From Pseudanabaena sp. Chao 1811 (GTDB lineage: Bacteria; Cyanobacteriota; Cyanobacteriia; Pseudanabaenales; Pseudanabaenaceae), in NCBI RefSeq assembly GCF_027942295.1, contig NZ_CP101416.1:4574501-4638500 (forward strand): DNA of 64,000 nt, given 5' to 3'. Position 1 is the first letter of the stretch. The number at the start of each line of letters is the position of its first letter. Under the pieces are notes generated by a model, which worked only from the letters and a program-made list of their open reading frames with translations, did no database searches and had not been told where the DNA came from. This document shows positions 19,483-27,815 of the stretch, piece by piece. The translations under genes and the position numbers were made by a program.

Positions 19483-20088
19483 TTAGGCAATTTTTGACTG
19501 TTTCCATTTCCAAATGATGCCTGAGAGAGAATTGGTAAGAACATGGGCAACGATCGCTGATAGGAGATTGCCTGTATACATTGTCACCGCACCAAGCATC
19601 ATGCCCACAGCGATCGCCCAAACTGTGTAGGACAGATGCTTGGCACTTGCCATATGTAGCGCCCCAAAGACAACACTAGTAATGATTAAAGCAACTCCAT
19701 TCATACCAAGGGCAGGCAGAGCTACACCACGAAAAAGCATTTCTTCGCTAAGTCCTGGTAATAAACCTAACCAAACTAGATCGATTGGTTCTAATGGCTT
19801 AAGCACCATTTCTAAATATTCTTGAGCGGCAAGACGATAGCTTTCCCATATTTCGTAAATTAAACTACTGAGTAAAGCTACTCCTAAGCCAATTCCCAAA
19901 CCGATCGCACCATGTTCGGGTTGCCAGTAAAGTGGAACCATGGGGATACCCGTTAAGTAAACCCAACCTTTGGAAATTCCTAAGAAGATAATCGCAGTAA
20001 CTGCCATCGCAATAAGGACTTGTGATCGCGATAAAGCTTCGTTTTTTTTATCTTGATTTTGCTTAGGAGCCTGTGAGAATAGAGACAT
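19483..20088 (-). CDS. CPBP-family intramembrane metalloprotease
   Basis: This multi-helix membrane protein has the CPBP (CAAX protease and bacteriocin-processing) motifs: GLSEEMLFRGVALPALG (EExxxR), then FGALHMA and IVAHVLTNSLSG, which supply the glutamate and histidine metal ligands. Members cleave peptides within the membrane; cyanobacterial ones are of uncertain substrate. I chose ATG 20088 (MSLFSQAPKQNQDKK...) rather than the TTG at 20127, because the extra 13 residues are polar and unsupported by a ribosome site. That gives 201 residues and about five or six helices. It is downstream of the lyase-like gene on the same strand with a gap of about 100 bases. Confidence 0.85.
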   Translation of the reverse strand: MSLFSQAPKQNQDKKNEALSRSQVLIAMAVTAIIFLGISKGWVYLTGIPMVPLYWQPEHGAIGLGIGLGVALLSSLIYEIWESYRLAAQEYLEMVLKPLEPIDLVWLGLLPGLSEEMLFRGVALPALGMNGVALIITSVVFGALHMASAKHLSYTVWAIAVGMMLGAVTMYTGNLLSAIVAHVLTNSLSGIIWKWKQSKIA

Positions 20089-20188
20089 AGCAGCCTGATT
20101 AGAATGGTGGTTTGAGATGAAAGGCAATGGAAACTTATTTAAGCAATCGCAGAGTCTGAAAATTTAGTTCAGATTAGTTCAGAGGTCG

Positions 20189-21460
20189 TTAAGCAAGACT
20201 GGAAATAATTTCGACGAGACGATCAAGGTCAGCGATAGAAGTCAGGTAATGCACCGAAGCTCTTAGACAATCTGGTTCGGGCAGGGCTCGGATAAAAATT
20301 TGATACTCCGATTCTAAATGTTTAGCAATTAGTGCATGATTTTTTTGGGCGATCGCACTTTTAGCGAGTTCTCTATTTATTTGAAAGGAAATTAATCCCG
20401 ACTCTGGTGGTAGTTGGCGCACACAGTTAATGTGGGGCAAATCATTTAGTTGTTGCCATAAAATTTGGCTTAGTTCACAAATTCGCCTATAGCGTTGTTG
20501 TTGCGTTCCCCAACTATTAGAATGGGCGATCGCAATCCTTAGAGCCTCGTAAAGGGTGTAGGTCGAGCTAGCCACCTCAAACTTAGCTCCATCCTGTTTC
20601 CATTGCGGAATTGGCAGTTTACCCGTCAATCCTCGCCAACCAACAAATACAGGCTCAATTTGATCAAAGATTTCAGGACGAATATATAGCGCACCTAATC
20701 CAAGAGGTGCACACCACCATTTATGGTTTGTAAAAGCATAGAAATCCGCTTCCATCTCCGCAAGATTGAGGGGAAGCACACCCACTGACTGAGCCGCATC
20801 AACAGCAACTAAGACATTGTGAGCATGGCAAGCTTTGGCGATCGCTTGTAATGGCAAAACCTGTCCTGTATTCCAACAGACATGGCTAAGCATCACCATG
20901 CGGGTCTGTGGTTGCAAATGCTGTATCAATAAATCAACTACTTCGCCGCTATCTTTACCCTCAGCGCTTGCATTACGAGTATTGCTTAAGGGAAAATAAT
21001 CGATTTCAATACCAAAGCGCTTTTGAATCTGGACAGCGCTGGCAATAATTCCAGGATGTTCGCAGTCTGATAGCAATAGGCGATCGCCTTTTTGCCAATC
21101 TACCGCCCACAGTGCAATATTGCAGCCGACAGTAGTATTTTCTGTGAGGGTGATTGTCTTCGGGCTGACTTGTAATTCTTGGGCGATCGCAGTTTTAGTC
21201 GCATCATATTCGGACATCATCCAATCGCCTGCGGCATTGGAAAAACAACCAAGCTCCTCAATCTGGTGGAAATTGCGCGTGATGGACTCTAGAGCTGCTT
21301 CACATAAAACGCCTTGTCCACCATAGTTAAAGTAAGTACGATTTTTAACTCCTAAAGCAGGGAAATGCGATCGATGTGCGAACAAAGCCCGTTCGCGATC
21401 GCGCTCTAAAGTATCAGAATTTAGACTATTAGAAAGTGCTGCTGAAGAAATCAAAACCAA
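20189..21460 (-). CDS. Class V aminotransferase, L-cysteine/cystine C-S lyase type
   Basis: This PLP enzyme of 423 residues starts with HFPALGVKNRTYFNYGGQGVLCEAALE, which matches the cyanobacterial cysteine/cystine lyase (C-DES) more than SufS or IscS. The PLP aspartate and nearby residues are in VLVAVDAAQSVGVLPL, and the Schiff-base lysine is in FTNHKWWCAPLG. C-DES releases persulfide or sulfide, pyruvate and ammonia from cystine and was proposed as a sulfur donor for iron-sulfur clusters. I see no SufS-type active-site cysteine loop near the C-terminus. SufB, C and D are encoded 27 kb away in this window, but a sufS is not, so this could be a sulfur source. Confidence 0.75.
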   Translation of the reverse strand: MVLISSAALSNSLNSDTLERDRERALFAHRSHFPALGVKNRTYFNYGGQGVLCEAALESITRNFHQIEELGCFSNAAGDWMMSEYDATKTAIAQELQVSPKTITLTENTTVGCNIALWAVDWQKGDRLLLSDCEHPGIIASAVQIQKRFGIEIDYFPLSNTRNASAEGKDSGEVVDLLIQHLQPQTRMVMLSHVCWNTGQVLPLQAIAKACHAHNVLVAVDAAQSVGVLPLNLAEMEADFYAFTNHKWWCAPLGLGALYIRPEIFDQIEPVFVGWRGLTGKLPIPQWKQDGAKFEVASSTYTLYEALRIAIAHSNSWGTQQQRYRRICELSQILWQQLNDLPHINCVRQLPPESGLISFQINRELAKSAIAQKNHALIAKHLESEYQIFIRALPEPDCLRASVHYLTSIADLDRLVEIISSLA

Positions 21461-21544
21461 CTCCTGCCAACAAATAACTCTTACTCAGCTATTCATTATT
21501 CTATCGTTATTTGCAGCCATCTAAAAAAACAAGGTACTAGTAAC

Positions 21545-21640
21545 TAGTCGGGCATAAGTAAACCTAAAACCCCAAGCGTTGTGTTACAGTCTATGTGGGC
21601 GACACAACGCTTGGACTTTGGTTTATAGCTATGATGATCT
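21545..21640. repeat. Hairpin element with conserved outer arms (F1)
   Basis: A 13-bp inner stem (CCAAGCGTTGTGT at 21572-21584 with its complement at 21602-21614) is enclosed by outer arms CTAGTCGGGCATAAGT on the left and TTATAGCTATGATGATC on the right. The left arm resembles those of the elements at 63056-63152 and 41430-41545. The rest of the 413-base gap to the next gene holds nothing I can name. Confidence 0.5.
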
Positions 21641-21873
21641 AATTAAACAAGCTTCTTAGACTAAGATATAAGCTTTGTCTTTTAGTTGTATCGTTCCATT
21701 CCTAAGCAAGTAAGCAAAAAACTGACATAGATGGATTTTGATTGTTCAGATCAGTCGATTTCAGTGGAATATATATAAATACTGAATTAGCGATCGCCGA
21801 AATCTATTGCCACATTGAGTTTTAAAGATGAATAGGGCATTATTCTTAGATATCGCTCTTGCAGGAAAAAATA

Positions 21874-22101
21874 ATGATAGCTGGGTTTAAAGATGTGACG
21901 GCAAACCCCATCAAAAAACTGAAATTTTTACCCTACACTCTGGTGGGGATAGCTGCCTTTACACTTAATGCCAATCCTGACACAAATATCTATTTGCAAA
22001 TTTACATAACTCTACTTGAAGCCAAACTGGGAATAGTCTTGGTATATTTATTGAGCAAGAAACTGGGACAGCTTAGTAAAGGAAACGATTCTGAGTCATG
22101 A
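21874..22101 (+). CDS. Small hypothetical membrane protein
   Basis: The predicted protein is 75 residues from ATG 21874, which follows GCAGGAAAA with good spacing; an in-frame TTG at 21859 adds five residues. It has a KKLKFLP turn, a hydrophobic stretch LPYTLVGIAAFTL, and a second one LEAKLGIVLVYLLSKKL. I know no family for it. It is followed 89 bases later by a TM2-domain gene on the same strand, also a small membrane protein. Confidence 0.5.
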   Translation: MIAGFKDVTANPIKKLKFLPYTLVGIAAFTLNANPDTNIYLQIYITLLEAKLGIVLVYLLSKKLGQLSKGNDSES

Positions 22102-22190
22102 TTTGCTCTCATTAGACTCTCGTAAAATCTAAATTTTCTTGAGCATTTAGCAAAATTAAAAAGAAAAAAGAACAAATAAGGGAAACGATT

Positions 22191-22529
22191 ATGAAAAATA
22201 GGACTAGTGCCATTCTTTGGTGTTTCTTCTTAGGGGCATTTGGCGCACATAAATTTTATCTTGGACAAAGTGGCTGGGGAATTGTTTATCTACTATTTTT
22301 TTGGACTGGGATTCCATCCCTAGCCGCATTTGTGGAATTCATTATGCTGTTAGTGATGAGTGATGACGAATTTAACCGTAGATTTAATGGTGGTAATGCC
22401 CCACAAACTAATCCATCCGTCAAAGATTCAACATCTGCCCTCAGCGATCTCAAGAGACTTTATGATGAAGGTGTGATCACTGCTGAGGAGTACGAAGAAA
22501 AAAGGAAGAAGCTGCTTAAGAATATTTAG
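22191..22529 (+). CDS. TM2 domain protein with C-terminal SHOCT motif
   Basis: The 112-residue protein has a TM2 domain at about 1-62: TSAILWCFFLGAFGAHKFYLGQ and a second helix GIVYLLFFWTGIPSLAAFVEFI followed by the D-D-E-F-N-x-x-F turn. Residues 83-112 (LSDLKRLYDEGVITAEEYEEKRKKLL) form a SHOCT motif, a short C-terminal helical hairpin. TM2 proteins are small membrane proteins of unclear function; SHOCT often mediates oligomerisation. The ribosome site GGGAAA precedes ATG 22191. It belongs to a run of four same-strand genes. Confidence 0.9.
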   Translation: MKNRTSAILWCFFLGAFGAHKFYLGQSGWGIVYLLFFWTGIPSLAAFVEFIMLLVMSDDEFNRRFNGGNAPQTNPSVKDSTSALSDLKRLYDEGVITAEEYEEKRKKLLKNI

Positions 22530-22588
22530 CTTTTAGCCATTAGCTTTTAGCTTTTAATTATTAATAACTCGTAATAACTTTGATTGCT

Positions 22589-23287
22589 ATGTCTCAACCT
22601 TCATGGTTTGATCAAATACCAGCATGGGTTTGGTGCTCTTGTGTCCCAGTCTTTGGTGGTGGGGCGATCGCTTATGCTGGTGTAAAATCTGGCTCCAATC
22701 TCTGGATTGGTATTGGGGCAGCCTTTGTTGCTGTCATATTTCTACCAATTCCCGATGAAGCAATCATGGTTGCTTGGATTGCTCAAATCGCCACTGCTTT
22801 TGCGCTTAAACGGAGTTATTTAATTAAAACTTATCCCAAAGATCTAGCATTACCTGAAGATGCCAATCTATTTGGAGCGATCGCTGCAAATCGTCCCAAG
22901 ATTGACATTAACACCTGTTCTAAAAATGACATGGTCAATACTTTGGGATTACCGATTGTCTATGCCAATGATATTGAATCCTTACGCAATGAAGGACATA
23001 TCTTCACTAGCATAGAGGAACTCCATGACATTATCGAAATTCCTAATGCCACCCTCAGAAAAATTGAGCCAATGATCACGTTTAGCTATGACTATCGCCA
23101 AGAGGCAGGTTATTCATGGAAGCGGATTAACTCTATGAATGTAGATGATTTGATTGGCTTAGGCATAGAACCAAATGCTGCGAAAGTGATCGCTGAAGAG
23201 CGTCAACGTCGTGGAGACTTTAAATCAATTATGGATATCAAAAGGCGTACTGGCATCCCTTTTAGTGCCTATCGTCATCTTACCTAA
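22589..23287 (+). CDS. Membrane protein with helix-hairpin-helix repeats
   Basis: ATG 22589 gives 232 residues (MSQPSWFDQIP...). The N-terminus has three hydrophobic segments (about 11-75). The soluble remainder carries two ComEA-like helix-hairpin-helix units. The first is at about 105-165, IDINTCSKNDMVNTLGLPIVYANDI with FTSIEELHDIIEIPN. The second is at about 182-230, INSMNVDDLIGLGIEPNAAKVIAEERQRRGDF with SIMDIKRRTGI. Such units bind DNA non-specifically in ComEA, but membrane-anchored cyanobacterial versions have unknown roles. The gene is 59 bases after the TM2 gene and 47 bases before the pentapeptide gene. Confidence 0.75.
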   Translation: MSQPSWFDQIPAWVWCSCVPVFGGGAIAYAGVKSGSNLWIGIGAAFVAVIFLPIPDEAIMVAWIAQIATAFALKRSYLIKTYPKDLALPEDANLFGAIAANRPKIDINTCSKNDMVNTLGLPIVYANDIESLRNEGHIFTSIEELHDIIEIPNATLRKIEPMITFSYDYRQEAGYSWKRINSMNVDDLIGLGIEPNAAKVIAEERQRRGDFKSIMDIKRRTGIPFSAYRHLT

Positions 23288-23334
23288 ACACACTGAAAAT
23301 TTCCATTCCACCAGATTCATCAGAGAGGGCTATC

Positions 23335-24531
23335 ATGTCAATTTTCAAAATGTCTCTGAAAGAAAGCTTAGCGAAACATAAGCTATGGTTAGATAGTCAC
23401 GGGGAGAATGGGCAGCGTTTTAGTGCGGCTGGCGCAAACTTTGAAAAGACAGATCTCATTCAAGCAAATCTCCGTAAAGCCAACCTCAGTGGGGCAAATC
23501 TTAGCAAGGCTAATCTCAGTGGCGCAAATTTGCATGAAGCCACATTGTTTGGGGCAAAATTGAGGGGAGCAAATCTCAATGATGCAGATCTGAGTTCAGC
23601 TTTGTTGAGTGGTGCAGAATTGCAAAATGCCAATCTCCAAAGAGCAATTCTGACCGAGGCACTACTTTGTGAGGCTGATTTAACAGGTGCAGATCTTAAT
23701 CATGCAAATCTACACAAGGCAAATCTTAGTTTAGGAATACCTGAATTTGTCAAAGCTAAAAATATTCAATCGCTATTACTGGGGAACACAGTTCCATCTC
23801 TAGTTGCCAATCAAACAAATCTTGAAGAAGCAAACTTGAGTGGAGCTAATCTTAGTGAAGCTAATCTAGACTTTGCGAACCTCTTTGCGGCGAATCTCGA
23901 AGGAGCCAATCTGACTAAAGCTAAGCTCTTCGCTGTAAATCTTAGTAAAGCAAATCTATTGAGAGCAAATTTATCTGGAGCAGATTTATTTCAAGTTAAA
24001 GCTTTAGCAACTAACTTTAGTTTTGCGAATCTGACTGATGCTTGTATTGAAGGCTGGGCAATTGATTCAGGTACTAATTTTGATCAGGTAATTTGTGATT
24101 CTATCTATTTGAAGCATGTTCTTAGGAGCTTGCCTGATTATATTCTCAGGAGATATAGCGATCGCCGTCCTTTTAATCCTAAAACTAGGTTTGCTCAAGG
24201 GGATTTGGCAAAATTAGTAAGTAAAGAAAATGCGATCGCAGAATTAGAAGATCGAGGTTCAGATCTGTTACAGCAATATCTTCTCATCGAAGAAATTCAT
24301 CAGATCTTTGGAGAGTTATCTGAGCAATATGCTCAACGCTATGCTGATGCTTCAGAAAGCGATCGCCAAACTATTCTCAAATTAGAAATTAAATATCAAC
24401 TAAGGAGAAATCCAGCCTTTAGGGAGCGTTTATTGGATGCCCTCAATTCACAGAATCAAGAATTAAATAAACTCCTAGCGAATAATACGTTTGTTCAGGT
24501 TCCCCCAGAGCTTTTGCAAAGCTGGATTTAG
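23335..24531 (+). CDS. Pentapeptide-repeat protein
   Basis: Residues about 30-245 are built of A(D/N)LXX repeats (for example ANLRKANLSGANLSKANLSG), interrupted by a segment at about 140-165. These fold as a right-handed quadrilateral beta-helix. The remaining 150 residues form a charged helical tail with no repeat (EDRGSDLLQQYLLIEEIHQIFGE). Pentapeptide proteins are numerous in cyanobacteria and mostly uncharacterised; a few protect DNA gyrase, but nothing here points to that. It stands at the end of a four-gene same-strand run and converges on the BLUF gene, 18 bases away. Confidence 0.85.
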   Translation: MSIFKMSLKESLAKHKLWLDSHGENGQRFSAAGANFEKTDLIQANLRKANLSGANLSKANLSGANLHEATLFGAKLRGANLNDADLSSALLSGAELQNANLQRAILTEALLCEADLTGADLNHANLHKANLSLGIPEFVKAKNIQSLLLGNTVPSLVANQTNLEEANLSGANLSEANLDFANLFAANLEGANLTKAKLFAVNLSKANLLRANLSGADLFQVKALATNFSFANLTDACIEGWAIDSGTNFDQVICDSIYLKHVLRSLPDYILRRYSDRRPFNPKTRFAQGDLAKLVSKENAIAELEDRGSDLLQQYLLIEEIHQIFGELSEQYAQRYADASESDRQTILKLEIKYQLRRNPAFRERLLDALNSQNQELNKLLANNTFVQVPPELLQSWI

Positions 24532-24549
24532 GTTTACTAACTTCAGGAT

Positions 24550-24990
24550 TTAATTATTAGAGATAGTGCCTTTTTGATAGAGTTCTGTGAGTTCACGCAA
24601 AAAGCTCAGGCTTTGTCTACCAGTCATCGAGATAGGCGAAAAAGTCTCTGAACTCGAATATTTTAGAATAATGTTGCGAAGCTGTGGTTGACTATCCATT
24701 TGCACTACCTTCATCGACCAAAGTCCAAAATCACGGTGTTCAATTTCTGAAAACTCGATTAATTCTGCATTGACATGGCGCTTATCTAGCAAAATGCGAT
24801 TATAGGTCTGACTGACTACCCGCCGACTGCCCTCTAATACCTGCAAAAACATCCCATCACCGAAACTCAACATTCCTGTAATGCCTACTGTTCTATTGTT
24901 CTGTTCTGACTTTTCTAAGATATTTACCAAGTCGGGATATTCTAGTCCTGCGATCGCCTGACTAACATAAATTAAGCGATAGAGAGCCAT
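24550..24990 (-). CDS. BLUF blue-light photoreceptor, PixD-like
   Basis: BLUF proteins bind FAD and sense blue light by a hydrogen-bond switch. This 146-residue protein is a short stand-alone type like PixD of Synechocystis (Slr1694). The key residues occur at identical numbers: Tyr8 (RLIYVSQ), Asn32 (QNNRTVGITG), Gln50 (GMFLQVLEG), Trp91 and Met93 (FGLWSMKV). The C-terminal 45 residues match the helical extension that in PixD contacts a response regulator (PixE), which in Synechocystis affects phototaxis. No pixE is adjacent. Gene order places it next to the pentapeptide gene and, 140 bases upstream, the IS element. Confidence 0.92.
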   Translation of the reverse strand: MALYRLIYVSQAIAGLEYPDLVNILEKSEQNNRTVGITGMLSFGDGMFLQVLEGSRRVVSQTYNRILLDKRHVNAELIEFSEIEHRDFGLWSMKVVQMDSQPQLRNIILKYSSSETFSPISMTGRQSLSFLRELTELYQKGTISNN

Positions 24991-25131
24991 AGATTAATAC
25001 ATACGCCAAGTTTATGTATATCAGACTACCAAACATCGTAGACAATTCATCGGCAATCTTTTGAGGGGTGATCAATCCACTTAGAAGTTTTTTGAATATT
25101 TGTACATAAATCTATCCTTTTTTTATAAATC

Positions 25132-26136
25132 AACGTGAGTTCGACGAACTAAAAGATGGCAGGAGGAAGAGCAGGCAAGCCTTTAGGCTGAAGATCTAAA
25201 GCAGGTTTAGACTGGCGATAGGTATAGGCAACTAAGCCAGCAAGAAGATTAACGAGAAAATTGAAAAAGCTGCGATGACGAGAATGCTCAATCTGAGAAA
25301 TGTTCTTGAGTTGGTCATTGACGGACTCAATAATTGCGCGCTTGCAAAGCAGAATTTTGTCAATCAACTTGACCAGACAGTTTTTCATATTTTTCTTGCG
25401 CTTGGTAATCAGTTGCAAACCTTGTTCATAGAGCTTTTCAAACAACTTTTGGGAGATATAACCACGGTCACCAAACAATTGACCAAAGAGGTCTTGAGCC
25501 ATCTCAGGCACAGGTTCACGGTCATCGACATTGGCTGGTGTGAGTTTGAAAGCAAGCAATTCCCCTTTGTCATTAATAATCAAATGTAGTTTGAAACCAA
25601 AGTGCCATCCGACTGAGTTTTTGCCCCAATTGACCATTCCTTTAAATACTTTGTGAGCGTGGGCGTGGCAAGGGACACAGACATTTATTGGCGTGGAGTC
25701 AATGAATGATATCCCTGTCACTTCTCCTTTACGGGTATGGAGAAAGCAACATAACAACATCATTGTCCAAGGCATTAGCTCGACAAAACGGGTGTAGCTT
25801 ACTAAGTGCGGAAAAGCTTTTCGCCAAAACGGTATTACAGTTAGGGTATAGAACTCTTTGAAGGTTTTATATCCTGACCCATGAAAGGCGATCTCTATCG
25901 TCATCACTTCACTCAGTCTCATTCTGGAACGACTTTTTCTTTCTCCTATCATTGATGGCAACATTGGTTGCTCTTCCCAGTGTTTTTCAAAACTTTGGCA
26001 AAAATCATCTACTTCACAGAAGATTCGTGTGATATCTAAGTGCGATACGATATTGTTCATATTGCTGAGACCTTTTTTGCTTCAAACCTAGTCTCAGCTT
26101 TTCTTTTGCTTCTGTCTACTCCGTCGAACTCACGTT
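25132..26136. mobile_element. IS982-type insertion sequence
   Basis: The element is about 1005 bases with perfect 15-bp terminal inverted repeats: AACGTGAGTTCGACG at 25132-25146 and its complement at 26122-26136. It encodes one intact transposase on the minus strand that fills almost the whole length. I could not find a convincing target duplication: the flanks read TATAAATC on the left and AATATGG on the right. It therefore may have lost the duplication or have moved by rearrangement. The IS end sequence recurs alone at 44521-44533 and, with changes, next to other repeats. Confidence 0.85.
25149..26060 (-). CDS. IS982-family DDE transposase
   Basis: The transposase is 303 residues, about the normal length. 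The likely catalytic triad is Asp121 (GISFIDSTPINVC), Asp198 (FGDRGYIS) and Glu245 (CKRAIIESVNDQLKN). The N-terminal part contains the family block RLSEVMTIEIAFHGSGYKTFKEFY. It cuts and rejoins the IS ends to move the element. No frameshift or stop interrupts the gene, so it may still be active. It lies inside the inverted repeats at 25132 and 26136. Confidence 0.9.
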   Translation of the reverse strand: MNNIVSHLDITRIFCEVDDFCQSFEKHWEEQPMLPSMIGERKSRSRMRLSEVMTIEIAFHGSGYKTFKEFYTLTVIPFWRKAFPHLVSYTRFVELMPWTMMLLCCFLHTRKGEVTGISFIDSTPINVCVPCHAHAHKVFKGMVNWGKNSVGWHFGFKLHLIINDKGELLAFKLTPANVDDREPVPEMAQDLFGQLFGDRGYISQKLFEKLYEQGLQLITKRKKNMKNCLVKLIDKILLCKRAIIESVNDQLKNISQIEHSRHRSFFNFLVNLLAGLVAYTYRQSKPALDLQPKGLPALPPAIF

Positions 26137-26166
26137 AATATGGTTGCAGAATTTATAGATTGTGGT

Positions 26167-26185
26167 GGGAATGCTCTGCCCCTAC
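26167..26185 (+). repeat. Solitary REP-like half element
   Basis: GGGAATGCTCTGCCCCTAC is identical to the right arm of the palindrome at 41642-41660, which lies near the RAYT gene. No left arm (GGGCAGAGCATTCCC) is visible before it. The IS982-type element ends 31 bases upstream and may have replaced that arm. Confidence 0.6.
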
Positions 26186-26287
26186 AGGAGGATTGGTGGT
26201 GATAGGTAACAAAAGTTCTGGAAGGCGATTATGTAGTAGAAATAGGATTGTAACGATTTCTTGATATTGGACTGTAATGCTTATTCG

Positions 26288-27811
26288 CTAAAGTTCATAA
26301 GTCATTGCTAGAGAAAAAATCGCTCTAAGAGAGAAGAGATAACCATTAAGCAAATCATCGTACCCACCATCCCCACTACCTTTATAAAATCTCAACATCT
26401 TTGGAAAGCTTGCTAGAAGAGAATCTTGTGTATTTTTTGTGTCATTAATAAATTCAGTATGCGTCCTCCAGTTGTCTCTTTGTGGATGATACCAACCAAC
26501 TTTTGACGCAAATTTTTTAAACACCTTATGATCAAATTTGCCGATTTCGCCGCCACAGTCTAGCCAGAGCTTTTTCTGAATGCTAAAGCCAAACTTGCTA
26601 TTACTGTAATGCACCCACAACTGATCGATCGTCCGCAAATCTTCGCAAGGGAAAGCCTCAATCTTCTCACTATCTAGACAACCCTCTTTTTCCCGATAAG
26701 CAAACTGATGTATCAATTTAGCAGTCAGTTCATCCGCTTTGCGCCATTCCTGCGACTTTAGCAATTTCTCCAACTCACGATAATCAATCCCCTTCGCACT
26801 CACCAATTCTACAGGATTTTTCTTGACCTCTGGAACAGGCGGCGCTACAGATTTTTTACTACCCTGATCGCTAAATCTTTCCTTTAATTGCGAATTAGGA
26901 ATAGATTGCTTATTAGCCAAACGCTGAAAAGCATTAATCACCTTTATATCCGTTCCACCAGATGCCACATTTATCCGCATCCATAACTGAAAAGCCAGAG
27001 TAAAATCTTCTTCAATTTCCGCTTGGAGCGCATGTTCTCTTAGTAAAGCAATATCAGTAAGATTGGCAAACTTCGGCAACAGAATGTAATGCAACTTAGT
27101 TTCAGGTTCAACCACAACGTAAGGAGTTTGTGCATAATTCTTGTACCTTTGCGTCAACTTTGGTACACGAAATTTCAAATAATTAGCAAAACGTTCTACT
27201 GTCGCACAATTCCCCTCACCCTGAATCCGCAAAGCCTCCAGCAACACATTTGTAAAAGCCCCTTGCCCAATCTCATCAATCTCATAGGAAACCTGTGACG
27301 GACTACAAGAAAAGAACGTGATTACACCTTGCTGCTTCTCCTCACCGATGCCCATACCTGCATTCTTCGCACCATCACTGCGACAAGCATCGATCAACAT
27401 CACCACATTGTCCGCCCCACTCCGCCGCAAACGATCTGTAATACTTGACAAGGGAATTGTTGTCTTGGAAGCAATGCTGAGACTGAAATCAATTGGCAAA
27501 AGGCAATCTCTGCCTTCATAGGGCATTCCATGACCGCTAAAGTAGAACCACAGCGTATCACCTGACTCTAGGAATGGAGTTTCAAAACTTTCCGTAAAAA
27601 AAGTTTCAAGATTGCTGTAGGTTGGTTGGGTATCCCTGCCCCAAACATCGCATGGAGAATCGTCAGAAAAAAAGTACAAATTTTCAGGGCTAACCTGCAA
27701 ATCCTGCATGAAAAAATCACGCATCTTCTCAGCATCGCTTTTGGCATACTTTAGAGGCTGGATTTTTTTGTAATTATTAATCCCGACGACCACCGCGAAA
27801 TTTCTTGCCAT
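26288..27811 (-). CDS. Caspase-like (metacaspase) protein with C-terminal GUN4 domain
   Basis: The 507-residue protein begins with a peptidase C14 caspase fold (1 to about 245). The His/Cys dyad is H94 in LWFYFSGHGMP and C143 in VMLIDACRSDG, and ITFFSCSPSQVSYE and GQGAFTNVLLEAL complete the fold. A helical linker (about 250-335) leads to a GUN4 domain (about 344-500): YRELEKLLKSQEWRKADELT, FPCEDLRTIDQLW and FGFSIQKKLWLDCGG. GUN4 proteins bind protoporphyrin IX and Mg-protoporphyrin and activate ChlH. The combination suggests a protease controlled by a tetrapyrrole- or partner-binding module. It lies four bases after the Trypco1 gene in one operon. All catalytic residues are present, so it should be an active Arg/Lys-type or related protease; the substrate is unknown. 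Confidence 0.9.
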   Translation of the reverse strand: MARNFAVVVGINNYKKIQPLKYAKSDAEKMRDFFMQDLQVSPENLYFFSDDSPCDVWGRDTQPTYSNLETFFTESFETPFLESGDTLWFYFSGHGMPYEGRDCLLPIDFSLSIASKTTIPLSSITDRLRRSGADNVVMLIDACRSDGAKNAGMGIGEEKQQGVITFFSCSPSQVSYEIDEIGQGAFTNVLLEALRIQGEGNCATVERFANYLKFRVPKLTQRYKNYAQTPYVVVEPETKLHYILLPKFANLTDIALLREHALQAEIEEDFTLAFQLWMRINVASGGTDIKVINAFQRLANKQSIPNSQLKERFSDQGSKKSVAPPVPEVKKNPVELVSAKGIDYRELEKLLKSQEWRKADELTAKLIHQFAYREKEGCLDSEKIEAFPCEDLRTIDQLWVHYSNSKFGFSIQKKLWLDCGGEIGKFDHKVFKKFASKVGWYHPQRDNWRTHTEFINDTKNTQDSLLASFPKMLRFYKGSGDGGYDDLLNGYLFSLRAIFSLAMTYEL

Positions 27812-27815
27812 ACCT

